A DNA stretch of 64,000 nt from Ilyonectria destructans (Eukaryota; Ascomycota; Sordariomycetes; Hypocreales; Nectriaceae). Location of the stretch: assembly GCA_020740775.1 (NCBI GenBank), contig JAHEWK010000015.1, positions 496,001 through 560,000 of the forward strand. The letters run 5' to 3'. Position numbers and translations under genes: made by a program. Of the stretch, positions 1 through 11,749 are shown piece after piece; the stretch's first letter is position 1; each line of letters opens with the position of its first letter. Below the pieces are notes generated by a model. It ran no database searches, was not told the DNA's origin, and saw only the letters and a list, made by a program, of their open reading frames with translations.

Positions 1-1582
1 TTCTTAAAGTTATAGCAGCTAGAGCTAGATTTCTATCTTTCTTCTATTACTTAGTAGGCTATATAGTAGCCCTCTAGCTACTGCTAGCTATATTAAGCTG
101 GCTTCTTCTTTTTTTAGGCTACCCTTATAGTTATATAACTATTATATACTAACTGATATTAAGTTATATCTGGATATTGAGTCTATATTAGTAATTATTT
201 AATACTCTAGCCCTACTATCTCCAGCTAGAGTGAGCTATATAGTACTATAGAGCTAGCTCTATAGTATTCTATTAGTATTTATTCTTACTTACTTCTTAC
301 TTTTTAATTAGATATTTAATTACTTTTTTTATATTCTTTTTCTTATAGATTTTAGGTTAGAGCTTTTAGGTCTACTTAAGGCTCTTTCTCTAGCTCTATA
401 AAGAGCTTTTTTTTTCTTCTATTTTTTCTTTTTCTTCTTTTTCTTTTATTATTACTCTTATTACTACTCCTACTACTATTATTCTTATATATCTTCTTTA
501 TTTTACTATATATTCTTAGTAATATTACTTAAATCTTACTAATAATTATTTAATTTCTATCTATCTATTTTATTATCTACTTAATTTTACTTATTTCTAT
601 AGTTTTCTGCTATTACTACTTTATTATCTCTATAATTTTATTTTAATTTCTACTATTATATCTTATTAGTTTACTGCCTAAAAGAAGGCTGCTACTACTA
701 CTTATATTAATACTTAGTAGGCTAAAAAGGCTATTTAGTATATTGCTACTAAGGCTACTTAAAGTCCTACTAGTAATAATAGCTTTAAGAAGGCTATTAT
801 TCTAGCTTCTCTCTTTAAGTCTATCTCTCTTTATAAAGTATTTAAGATTTTTAATTTTAAGATAGTCTTTTTTTATTCCTACTATAGTATCTATACTAAT
901 TCTATTTTAAAAGGTTAAAGGTTACTACTCTATCTCTTATTTCTATTATATTCAGTTTATATTAATCTATATCTTATTTAGGCGTTTTTATTTTATCTAT
1001 AGTATATTCTTTCTATAGTATTACTATAGTAATTAACTAATAGCTAATTTTTCTTTAAATTCTAATAAATATTATACCTACTATATAAAAAGTAAGTATA
1101 CTTATATTTAAGTAGGTTTTTTCTATAATACCTCTATAGTTATCCTTCTAATCTTTTTTAGTCTATTAATATATCTACTAAATTTATAATTCCTACTAAA
1201 TATCTATTTTTTACTTCCCTTTAGTAGTACTATACTTTAGTTTTTACCTTTAGGCCTATTTCTTATATAGATATCTCTATAGCTTTATTTTAACCTCTAC
1301 TAATTTAATTATAGCCTAAAAATCTAATAAAGATTAATAAGATCTTTAGTTACTATAATTAGTATATAATTACTACTTATAGTAGTATCTAAAAGAAGAA
1401 TATATCTGCTACTAAATTAGCTCTAGCTAGCCTTAATAATAGCTTTATAGCTATTAAGATTAACTATCTTCTCTATTAATTTATTATTCTTATTAAGATT
1501 TAAATAGTTACTATTAATATTAATATTTCTAAGAATCTTAATAATAGTAAGAGTATTATTAGTATTTAGATACTTTTATAAT
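1..1582 (+). mobile_element. Heavily RIP-mutated copy of the 1.85-kb element
   Basis: This stretch aligns without obvious gaps to 13633-15214 at a constant offset of about 13632, and nearly all differences are C-to-T or G-to-A in this copy. Shared landmarks include AGCTCTATAAAGAGCTT (near 397 and 14029) and the region around 709/14341. Similarity stops at about 1582, at the base equivalent to the right end of the other copy, so that end is probably a true terminus. The left end lies outside the window. The plus-strand reading frame described for the better copy is present but broken by many TAA/TAG codons. Confidence 0.8.
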
Positions 1583-2954
1583 ATTACTATAGTATCTTTT
1601 AAAGTATTAAGTAATCTTTACTCTAAAAGTCTAATTAATTTAAAAGGTTAAATAGTATCTATAGATTTTTATTTATAATATTAAAACTATATTAATTTAA
1701 TAGTTTTAGTAGTTAGCCTTAAATCTTTATTATAAATTTACTATAGCTTCTACTTTTTTTCTTATATTCTACTATACCTAAAGTATTACTATTAGCTTAA
1801 ATTATATTAATCTTATTATTCTACTATATTACTATATTACTATAGCTATTATATATTTATTGCTAAAATATTACTCTATATTTCTATAGTCTTTTAGCTT
1901 TAATTTAAATAGACTATTTCTATTAAAAAAACTGCAATTTATAAATATATATTTAACTATTTACTTACTATATCTATAGAGGCAGTATAATAATATTACT
2001 TTAGAAACTCTCCTAAAAAATAAAAAGACCTAAAATTCTATATACTTAATATAAAGTTAAATTATTAGGCTATTAATATATTTAAGTTAGTTTTAATATA
2101 ATTCTCTATAGTTAAATTTAAAAAAGTAATAATTTAAGATATTAATATTATTATAGCTACTTTATAACCTTCTAGCTTCTATCTTTTAAATTCAGTAAGT
2201 TTTTTAGTTTTATTTAAGGGCTTTTAAAATTAAGATACTATTACTATACTATTAGTAAAGCTAGCTTTTATTTATCTAATTTAGATATTATTATAATCCT
2301 CTATACTTTAATAGTATTACTACTACCTCTATAATAGCCTTATATATTACTCTATATATTAGGCTATCTTTAGTATATATTTTAAATTTTATAACTTTTA
2401 TATTAAGGTAGAGATTTAAAGAGGGAATTAAAAGCTTTATCTTTAGGTTTTTTATTAAAGTAGCTCTATAGGCTTTTACTATAATATAGAAACTCTTTAT
2501 TTATTTAGCAGTAAGTCTTTATACTATTTCTTTAAATTTCCCTTTAATTTCTATAGGCTAGTAGAATATTAAGACTCTATAAGCTAGAATACTTTTAATA
2601 ACCTTTATATAAATTTCCCTACCTCTATAGATATTATAGCTCTATATTAATATAGTAATAATACTAAGAGTATATTATTATTTAAGTATTTTCTTCTATA
2701 GCTTCTTAAGGTAGATAGACTAATTAAGTTTCCAGTTAAATTAAACCCCCAGTATTTTTAATTCTTTATTTAGTATTATTATTATAGTCTCTAGCTATAC
2801 TGGCTTCTATATTAACTAATATCTTCTTATAAAGTAGAGTAGCTTAAATTTATTTAGTTTAAATTTTATTCTATACTTCTTTATTTAGATATTACAGACT
2901 GCCTATATAGTCTCTAAGTATTATTATATTACTCTTTCTATTTAACTAATTATA

Positions 2955-3076
2955 ATTAAATTAATATTATTAGTAAAGTCTATAATTACTAGCTCTTTTT
3001 ATTACTTAAGTAGCTTATATAGTATTTTAATATAAATTAAAAAGAGAATTAGAAATAGAGATAAATTTTATAGTAC
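2955..3076 (-). pseudogene. Decayed LINE-type reverse transcriptase core
   Basis: Read on the minus strand in one frame, 3073 to about 3020 gives a RIP-mutated version of the RT motif GxPQGxxLSPILFxIYI (seen as L-stop-NLSLFLILFLIYI). In the same frame, 31 codons on, 2986-2966 gives IDFTNN, matching the catalytic FADD box with both Asp codons changed to Asn by G-to-A mutation. The spacing of the two motifs fits non-LTR retrotransposon RTs such as the fungal Tad1 group. Stops in the frame are TAA/TAG types expected from CAA/CAG. The enzyme is certainly dead. Neither the endonuclease nor the ends of the element could be recognised. Confidence 0.7.
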
Positions 3077-6000
3077 TTTAGTATATATCTTAAAGGCTTT
3101 TAATTTCTTATTATTAAAGTAAAGCTATATTAATCTTTTAGATAGATAGCTATAAATCTATTAGATAAATTAGTTTTTAATTTCTACTATCTCTAAGATA
3201 AAAATTAGCCTTATAAAGTTAACTATATTAAAGATACTAAAGATATTTAGCTAGACTATTATAATAATATTAAGGTAGTTTTATACTATTCTAATTATTT
3301 TTATTATTAATCTAATTGCTATTTTTATTAATCTTTCTTTTCTATTTTCTATTTAATCTTTTAGAAGAAGGTTTATTTTTTTTACTATAATAATTAAGTA
3401 GTTTTTAACTACTATTTTAATAATCTTTCTAATAGTATATAATAGTAAGATAAATCTATAGACCTTAGTAAAGTATTTCTTTTTAGGTATTTTATCTACT
3501 TTAGTAAGTATTATAGCTATTATACTATAGTATTACTTAAAGAAGTAGCTTAATTAAAGGCTTATTTTAGTTATTCTTATTATTACTACTATAAAGTAGC
3601 TACTATAAGCTTTAAGAAGGTCTATAGGGATATTATTATTACTAGCTACCTTTTAAGATTCTATTTTATTTAGTATCTTTATAATTTCCTTATTATTATA
3701 TTTTTAGTTATATATTAATTCTATTAAAAAGGGTAGTAATATAGTAAATAATAAGATATTATTAAGGTTTACCTTAAGGTTAAAGAAGAATCTCTTAGCT
3801 AAAATTACTATTTTTTCTTTATAGTTATCTATAGGTTAATTATCTTTATTTCTCTATAAGAAAGAGATTTTTATACTATTTTAAGAGAGGCTACTATAAA
3901 AGTAGGCCTACTATTTAATCTTCTAGAATATTACTGGATTTTTAGCTACCTTATAGAGAAAGAGTTACTATTTATTTTATTATATATTATTAATAGTTTA
4001 ATTTTATTAGTATTATATAAGAAGAAGATACTCCTACTTTATAATCTCTTTATATTATTAGTAGTATTATTAGGCTTTTTTAATTTATTTAGTTACTTTT
4101 TAAACTTCTATATTTTACTACTTTTTAGACTTTTAGTATAGTTATTTTTACTATAATATTAATTTAGTTATAATTAATATAAATACTGTAATTAGCTTAT
4201 TTATAGCTCTATTTAAATTATCTTTAATTTTAATATTATTTTCTATTATCTATAGCTAAAGATTTACTTTAGATTTAATATAGTTATAGTCTATTATCTT
4301 TTAGTTTAATTATTATAGAATTTTATTAATTTTATTAAGCTTAAATTAAAATATCTTAAAGAGTAATATTAAATTAGTAATAATAGTAAGTTAGAGTCTA
4401 TAGTTTAAGTTCTTAAGTTCTGCCTCTTTATTATATTTTACTTAAATACTCTATAATATCTAAATAAGATTAATTATATTATTTTAGTAGCTATAGTAGC
4501 CTCTTATTACTATTTCTTTTAGAGTTAGTAAGTTCTAGAAATTTACTACTATTAGCTTTACTATAGCCTTAATACTAGCTAAGTTTCTATTATATTTATT
4601 TTATATAGAGTAATATTAATTAATATCTCTAATAATTATATATAGATACCTTTATATAAATACTATAACTCTTCTTAATAGCCCCCTCTAGCCTATTACT
4701 CCTCTTAGGCTATAAATTTCTATAACTCTTAGGTCTATAGCCTTAAGAGTTAATTCTACTTAGTTTTTTCCTATTTTTACTATCTAATTTCAGACTTAAT
4801 ATCTCTTATATATATATAATATTAATTTGCTGCTATAGTATACTATATAATAGTTATTAGTAGCTAGATATACTAATTATTCTATCTTTATATTTTAATA
4901 TAGTTTCTATAGGGATATAATATTATATTATATATTATATTTTAATACTAAAAGTATTAGTATAGCCTACTTATTTATATTCTATTAGAGGATTATTAAT
5001 TTTATATACTTAAAGGGGGATTTTAATTTTAATTAGAGTTTATTTTAGCTTTAATTAATTAGCTTATTATTATTATTAAAATAATATTTTATCTTTTCTA
5101 AAAGGCTCTTTTAATAGTAATATTATTAAGTAAGCTATTTAACTGCTAGAGTATTACTATAATAGTATTTAAGCTTATTATAGTAATTTTTAATACTCTA
5201 TCTATTTCTAAAGAGTAATCTCTCTTTTAGTATATAAGAGTTTAAAAATTAAAATCTTCTAGCTGCAGCTAGCTAGTAATATTAAAATTAGAGTATTACT
5301 ATAGATTCTATCTATTTTTAAATTATCTGGATCTATTTAAGTATATTATAATTGCCTATTATTAGTAACTATTAATAGCTAGATATTAATATAACTATAT
5401 AGAGTAGTTACTCTAGTATTTAAGGTATTTTACTATTTTTATAGATATTAGTAGGTAGTTTTTCTCTCTATTTAGGTAAGCTATAATACTATAGTAGCTA
5501 TATTAGATATTCTTTCTATAGAATCTAGTAATATAGTCTATCTTATAGTATTTAAAGTACTACTTTAGCCTTAGTAATTTCTTAAAGAGTTTATAATTTA
5601 TTATTATTAACTTATAGATTAGCTTTTTATTATAAAGCTAATTAGCTATAGCTATTTTATTAACTGCTAGAATTATTTTAATTCTTATTATAGTATCTTT
5701 TTAGCTTTATATAGAATTTACTTTAATTATTATAATACTATTTTCTTTTTCTATTTTTTTATAGAGAGTTTCTCTATCTATTTATTAATATTCAGTTAGT
5801 ATACTCTTAATTATTATACTATATATTTTTTTAATATTATTATATTATCTTTAAAGGCCTTTTAAACTTAATTATCTATTATAATATATTTAGCTATTAG
5901 GCTATAGAAGGTGATAACTATATCTCCACTTTAAAATTAGCAGGCTGCTACTATAGCTTTTAGTTTTCTAATTACTATATTAACTGCTATTATAGTCTCA

Positions 6001-6601
6001 GTAGGAATTTATAAGTATATCTCCTCTAGGGGGTTATTTTATTTAATTATAACTTTATAGTTATATTTAGTAGAGATAGATTTCAGAAGGGGTTAGTAGG
6101 TATTATATTTAGTTAATATAATATCTACCTAAAAATACTATAGCTATATATTAGTATTAATTTAAGTATTTTAAATAGCTTTATATATAACTTTATAGAT
6201 TATTTCTTTAAGTTTAAAGTATATTAAGTTAGCCTTTATAATATTACTACAGTACTATAGAATCTTTATATCAGCTAGAATATAAATAATTTTCTATACT
6301 CTATTAAGAATTTCCCTCTAAATAAGACTGGATAATTCTTTAAATACCTTCTCTTCTTTAATATTTTAAGTAATCTTATTTTTAATTAGTAAGGCTATTA
6401 TAATATTATTTTATTAGTACTGCCTATATTAAGAGGTATCTATATTAAAATAGAAGCTGCTATTTTTAAAGCCAGTATAACTTAAATTTACTGCTATTAG
6501 CTTCTCTACTTTAGTAGTACTTTATAGCTGCTGCTATAATATTATTACCTTAGTAGTTTTTTATATTAGTTTTAATTCTAGTATTAAATTGGATTTTAGT
6601 T

Positions 6602-6640
6602 AAGAAACTGCTGAGATTTTAATAATCTCAGTTTCTTATA
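6602..6640. repeat. Small inverted repeat (hairpin)
   Basis: AAGAAACTG-CTG-AGATT is followed after a short AT spacer by AATCT-CAGTTTCTT, giving arms of about 14 bp with a 3-base insertion in the left arm. It lies 0.2 kb before the unmutated island. Function unknown; it may be a transposon end. Confidence 0.4.
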
Positions 6641-6816
6641 TAAAGTTTTTTTTTTTTACTACTATATATAATATAAGCTAAGATAATATATATTCTATTA
6701 ATAAAGAGAATAAAGAGGTTATTTAGAGTATAATAAAGATAGATATTACTAGCTAGTAGATATATACTTTAATTATATTTACTATAGCTATATTACAGAT
6801 TAAACCTAAAGTAAAA

Positions 6817-6977
6817 GTGTAAGGATATACACTATAGGGTCGGGCGAGCTCTATAGGCCCCTTATATCTGGATGTGTGGTGCAGTCTCCGCAGGTTGTGC
6901 GGATACTGATTGATCTTTTGGCCCTACAGGCTAGAGGTCTATTATATGGATCTGGCACACCACCCTATCCCTTACAA
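6817..6977. mobile_element. Unmutated ~160-bp island with imperfect terminal inverted repeats
   Basis: Inside the AT-rich block this stretch keeps many CpG and CpA sites (for example GGGTCGGGCGAGCTC and TCTCCGCAGGTTGTGCGG). Its left end (TGTAAGGATATACACTATAGGGT) and the reverse complement of its right end (TGTAAGGGATAGGGTGG) are related, as in a small terminal-inverted-repeat element. It has no coding capacity. A late insertion, or an element too short to trigger RIP, would explain its preservation. It could instead be a piece of an LTR. No target-site duplication was verified. Confidence 0.45.
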
Positions 6978-8633
6978 AAAGTCTAGATATAAGCTTAAGC
7001 TAAAAGTACTATAACTTAAGAATGCTATTAATAAGTAGAGTTTTTACTGTAACTTCTTAATAAGGTTTTTTCTCTTTCTCTCTTCTTTTTAACTTTAAAT
7101 ACTTCTAAATATATTTATTCTATTATTAGATAAATTTAGAGCTTACCCCTTATAAGCTATAGCTATAGAGTATATAATTTTAGCTGCAGCTCTAAATATA
7201 GTATTAAATACTATTATTAATTAGCTGCCTAATATAGTTAAGGTAGATAGTTTATTAGTTAGTAGAAAGATTAAATTTCTTTTTATTTTTAGAGTTTTCT
7301 TTAATAAAATACCTACTAATAATATAATAAAATTTCTAGTAAATATATATTAATATAAAAAGAATAAAATAGACTTAAAAAGATAATATATAGAGGTATA
7401 ATATAGCCTATTAAAGAAGATATTATATTCTTTAGAAGAAGATAAAAGTAAAAATAAAAATAGACTGAAAGTAATAATAGCTATTATAAAATTATTAATT
7501 CCAATTTAATAATAAAAAGAAATATATAATTATTACTTCTAGAAAATAATTAGTTTATAGTAAGAAGTATAAATAGAAATATAATATAGTAAAGAGTAAA
7601 AGAAGTAAATATAATAAAAAAAGAATATATAATAGAAAAAAAAGAAAATTAATTATAAAGGGAATATAAAGTAGAGCTATATAGATATTAATATAATAAA
7701 TCTATAGAAGTAAAGTGGGATTATATAGATTTATTTTAATTTTAATATAGATATAGAGTATTATTATTTTAATCTATATTAAGATTAATATATATAATAA
7801 TATAGATATTAACTAGACTATAATAATATTACTATAGAGAAACTATAGAAGCTATATAGCTCTATATAAGCTTATTATAATCTATAGATAGATTTAGTAT
7901 ATATTATATTAGTTTATAAAGTAGGCTTAAAGTAGAATTATATTAATATATTATAGGGAAATATAAAAAGTAAGAAAATCTAAATAAAGCTACTAGAGAT
8001 TTTATTTAGAGCTGGCTATTATTCTCTATTTAAAATAAAAAGAGCCTAAAGTAGAAGGATATATTATAAGCTTAAGTTTTAGGCTTATACTCTAATAATA
8101 AGTTAGATTATATAATTAAGTAGTACTTAAGAGCTTAAGTAGAGTTTAAACTATAAGAAGGAACTTTTTTTTATAATTATTAATTTATATTATATAGCAC
8201 CTAATAAATATTTATATTAGGGCCAGCCTTATTATATATACTATGTTTTAATTTAGCTTTATATACTAAATTATATAAGAAATAAATCTGTATTTTAGCT
8301 TTAGGCCTATATATTAAGTTAAATACTAATTAAGCCAGTTAACTGAGTTTTTACAGTAAATATCTTAAAAATTAAAAGTAATAATTTAATAGATTTCCTA
8401 GCTATTTTAAGCTCTTATAGCCTCTCTAACTCTTAGGAAAAAATCTCTAAAGAAGTAAAAATCAATATCTCTTTTAATACTATCTCTAACCTTCCCTTTT
8501 AACCTTATTCAGATCTTTCTTAAGTATTCCTACTAGCAACCAGCTAGCCTAAGCATCCCTAACTGCCTGTTACAGTATATAATTTAAATATAGTTTAGAT
8601 AAATTATAAAGAATAAAAAGAGGAGGGGGTATC

Positions 8634-8663
8634 GCAACTGTATTACATTTTTAATACAGTTGC
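8634..8663. repeat. Perfect 12-bp inverted repeat with 6-base loop
   Basis: GCAACTGTATTA (8634-8645) and TAATACAGTTGC (8652-8663) are exact reverse complements separated by CATTTT. The structure sits at the switch from RIP-mutated AT-rich DNA to normal sequence, about 270 bp upstream of the next gene's ATG. It could be a transposon terminus, a site bound by a dimeric regulator, or a transcript hairpin. Nothing in the sequence decides between these. Confidence 0.6.
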
Positions 8664-8930
8664 ATTATATAGGTGGAGACTTTTAGCCACTAACTGCAGG
8701 CATTTAACCCCCCCCCCCTATTTCAGCCCTAACAGCTATTTAGGTGGGCAGAATCAGCTCACCGCCCGATATTTAGCGTAAGATACTGCGAACCTTGCAG
8801 TTAGGCTGACAGACTTATGCACTTGTCAGGCATATCTGGAATCCTGCCCAACTTCTTCCTTTCACTATTTCCAATCACTTTTTGCTCATCAGTGATACTT
8901 TCATCGCTCACCTCTCCCCGCTATTGAGCC

Positions 8931-11719
8931 ATGGATGTCGGCGCGAGTCTCGCCGCCTTCATCACCATCGGCGTGCAATCCGCCAAAATCATTTTCGATA
9001 CCCTGTCGGCGATTAAAGATGGCCCGGAGGTGGTCGCACGAGCCACTAGAGATGTCCAAAGACTCAGCACGATCCTGAAGGCGTTGATGCCCGGGTGTCC
9101 AATCGACAAGGCTCGAGGACAAGACCTCCGTCAACACCTCCAAGAATGCATTAGCGACCTAGCTAGATACGAGACGAAGCTGGGGGAGCTCACCAGTGGC
9201 GATAAAGAGCGACGCTTGGGGAAGCTGTGGAAAAAAGTGAAGACCGCAGCCAGCGAGCAAGATCTTTGTATGATGCAGTCCTCAGTGGCAAGTCATATTG
9301 CTCACTTGAACCTCTATCTACAAGTTCGTCAATTGTAAGATAATTCATCCTTGCTTGCAGTCTTATCGCATTAGCTTATGCCTAAATGAACAGCGACACC
9401 AGTTTTGAACTCCGGAAAGAAGCCCAGGTTCTATCACAAACCTTCCACACAAATCGCTCAAACAATGAGAGGCGAGAAACAGCCACATTTGGAAGGTTAC
9501 ACTCCATTGATCAGCGAATTTCAAGTATGGGCGATGTTCTTGGGAAAATTAGAAGCAGCCTGGATCAAACATCAACCTCAACAGAAAGTCGGGAAATCCA
9601 CGAGCTATTGAAGAGTCTTGTAGACCAATTCACCAAACTCCCCACTGGGCTCGAAAACTTGCGACAAGTTGTGGAATCCAGTGACAAGGATGATGACTCG
9701 GTGGAACAGGAGTCGCTTCCCTCACAGGAGCCATATGCTGACTTACAGAAAACCATTTCTGGCCTATGTGACCTAGTTAACAGGGAAATGGCCCGAATGT
9801 CCGGACAACAGTCTTTTCTGACTGGCGAGAGGGAAGTGCTAGATGGTCTCTTGGAATTCATGGACTGCATCAGATCCCAAGCACATCAAGCTCAGCTGAC
9901 TTACGCGACGATGGTGGATAATACCTTATATGATCCACATGAACAAGAGTATCTCAAGGATATTTGGAACCAGTTGAAGCCCTTGTATGGTGCGCTTCTT
10001 TCAGCCAGAACCGTTTCTCTGAACCCCCTTCATACTAGGAAGAGAAAGGGTAAGTATGATAGTTGATTGAACCGTTTTCAACCCATAACTTCATTACATG
10101 CTAACAGAGAATTTTAACTGAAGAGGATATCCTTTCGACCCATGCCCTCAGGTTTCGGCGATTGACCCAAGTTTCGTATGACGCTAGATTCTGGACCTTG
10201 GATATTGTCACCTCTGAAAAGTCCAAAAAGCCTCACAATTGGACCGATCCCGCCTCATGTCCTGAGCAAGACTCTGCTTCCGAAATCAATGAGCACGAGG
10301 TCTCCTATTCTATATCAATGACTCCAAAAAAACTTGGTTCCATAATGAAACTGACGCTGAAGCAATATCACACTCCTGATGGCATTACATCTGGAATTCC
10401 CTCGCTTGAGATCAATCGGATGGTTCCCAATGATTCCCCGGTATTTAGACTTGTGGAGAGGGGGAAAATCTCAGACCTGCAACAACTTCTTATCAGAGGC
10501 CAAGCATCATTAAGGGACCAGGATGAACATGGTGCTTCACTTTTACAGGTACGCATTCTGGGCTTAGAGGTCTTTCTATAAAGTAATGTTAAGTTTGTAT
10601 AGTATGCAAGCTGGAACCATCGGGCGAAAATGTGTCGATTTCTTGTCGCTCATGGAGCAGATGTCAATCACTTTGCGCCTCTCCGATTAGTAATGAGGAG
10701 GAAGAACTGGCCCAACTGGACAGCCACCTCTAAGTACAGCCATATATCACCCCCCTGGCACCAGCCCTCTAACTGGTTTGAATAGGAGCGGTGTCTATTC
10801 GAGAGGGCTAGGAAGGCCAGGCATCGACCTAAACAGGAATGAATTTGAAGGCCATCTCGAATGCTATAAATTCCTATTGAATTCAGGTGCAGATCCAGCC
10901 ACTACACTAGTGCAGTCCGACTCTGCTCTAAGCAGTGCCTTCGTGTGGGGCCAATTGGTATGATATCATCCTGGTCTTTCTCCTGGGTGACCTGACCTAA
11001 CTATCGCTGAGTAGGAAACAATGAAGTGTTTCTTAGATCATGGCGGGCTGTTTGCAGGATTGAATTGGACTAGCGTCCAGCCAGATGGATTGGGAATGTC
11101 GCTCTTCCACATATACTGCTATTACGGTCATTTCACCACCAAGGGCTTTCAATCACTTATCAAAAGAGGGGCTGACATCGACGCGCGAGACAGATTCGGT
11201 AGAACGTGCCTCCATTTATGTGTCTCCAGTCAGAGATTTGGGATCAAAAATCGGCATGATCAGGTTGAGGCACTAATCTACTTGGTGCGATGTGGTGCCA
11301 ATGTTTTTTGGATGGACAGAAATGGACAATCAGTTTCCCAGACTGCGTATTCAGAAAGCATAGCAGGCGACATATGGGATGCAGTGCTTGCTGAACTCGG
11401 CCACGAGGTTTCAAGATTTCGTCACGACTGCCCAAGGAGGGGTAAGTACACCCAAGACTACACCCCAGCAGATTTCATGAAACTCTGGCAAGGCAAAGAG
11501 GAGCTGTGCCCATACTACCATGATGATGACTTGCTGGAGCTGTGCCGACAATTCCAGTCTGGCTCCTTGGACGAATGGAGGGCGCCGGGTTACTACGACT
11601 ACTACTCTGGCTCCGACTCCTCTCTCGACCTAGCTTCAGACACAGGCTCAGACACGGACTCCGATGATTCAATCGATGGCGGTGCTTTAATAGATACTGA
11701 AAACGGGTTTGAAGATTGA
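8931..11719 (+). CDS. Ankyrin-repeat protein with fungal STAND-type N-terminal domain
   Basis: Six exons: 8931-9334, 9394-10049, 10124-10548, 10603-10733, 10786-10957 and 11015-11719, giving about 830 residues; frame holds at every junction. Residues 1-135 resemble the helical N-terminal domain found on fungal STAND proteins (starts MDVGASLAAFITIGVQSAK). A helical, charged linker follows. The C-terminal half has ankyrin-type units such as DEHGASLLQ/ASWNHRAKMCRFLVAHGADVNH, HLECYKFLLNSGADP and GADIDARDRFGRTCLHLC. The end is acidic (repeated DSD/SGS). No NACHT or NB-ARC nucleotide-binding domain is present, so this is not a complete NLR. The last exon holds an internal GTAAGT that need not be used. 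The gene lies alone between RIP blocks at about 0.3 kb and 0.1 kb. Such proteins are usually linked to non-self recognition; that role is inferred. Confidence 0.8.
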
Positions 11720-11749
11720 AGCAAAACAGGGCACCTGGTTAGGATAGTT

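Larger units (their letters stand above)
1..8600. repeat. AT-rich RIP-mutated repeat block
   Basis: This block is extremely AT-rich, and its surviving cytosines are almost all in CpT (with mirrored ApG); CpG and CpA are nearly absent. That is what repeat-induced point mutation leaves behind. No open reading frame of gene length survives. It contains one copy of a repeat also found near 13.4-15.2 kb, the remains of a LINE reverse transcriptase, and an unmutated island at 6817-6977. The block ends near 8600, where base composition returns to normal before the gene at 8931. RIP acts on duplicated DNA in Pezizomycotina; the rest of the block is inferred to be old transposons that I cannot classify individually. 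Confidence 0.85.

Noticed and set aside
6817..6977. 5S rRNA gene as an explanation for the unmutated island
   Set aside because: The conserved fungal 5S start (ACATACGACCAT-like) and internal control region are absent.
11441..11470. Possible intron (GTAAGTACACCC) in the last exon of the ankyrin gene
   Set aside because: The frame is open through it and removing it is not needed; no clear branch site and acceptor at a normal distance.
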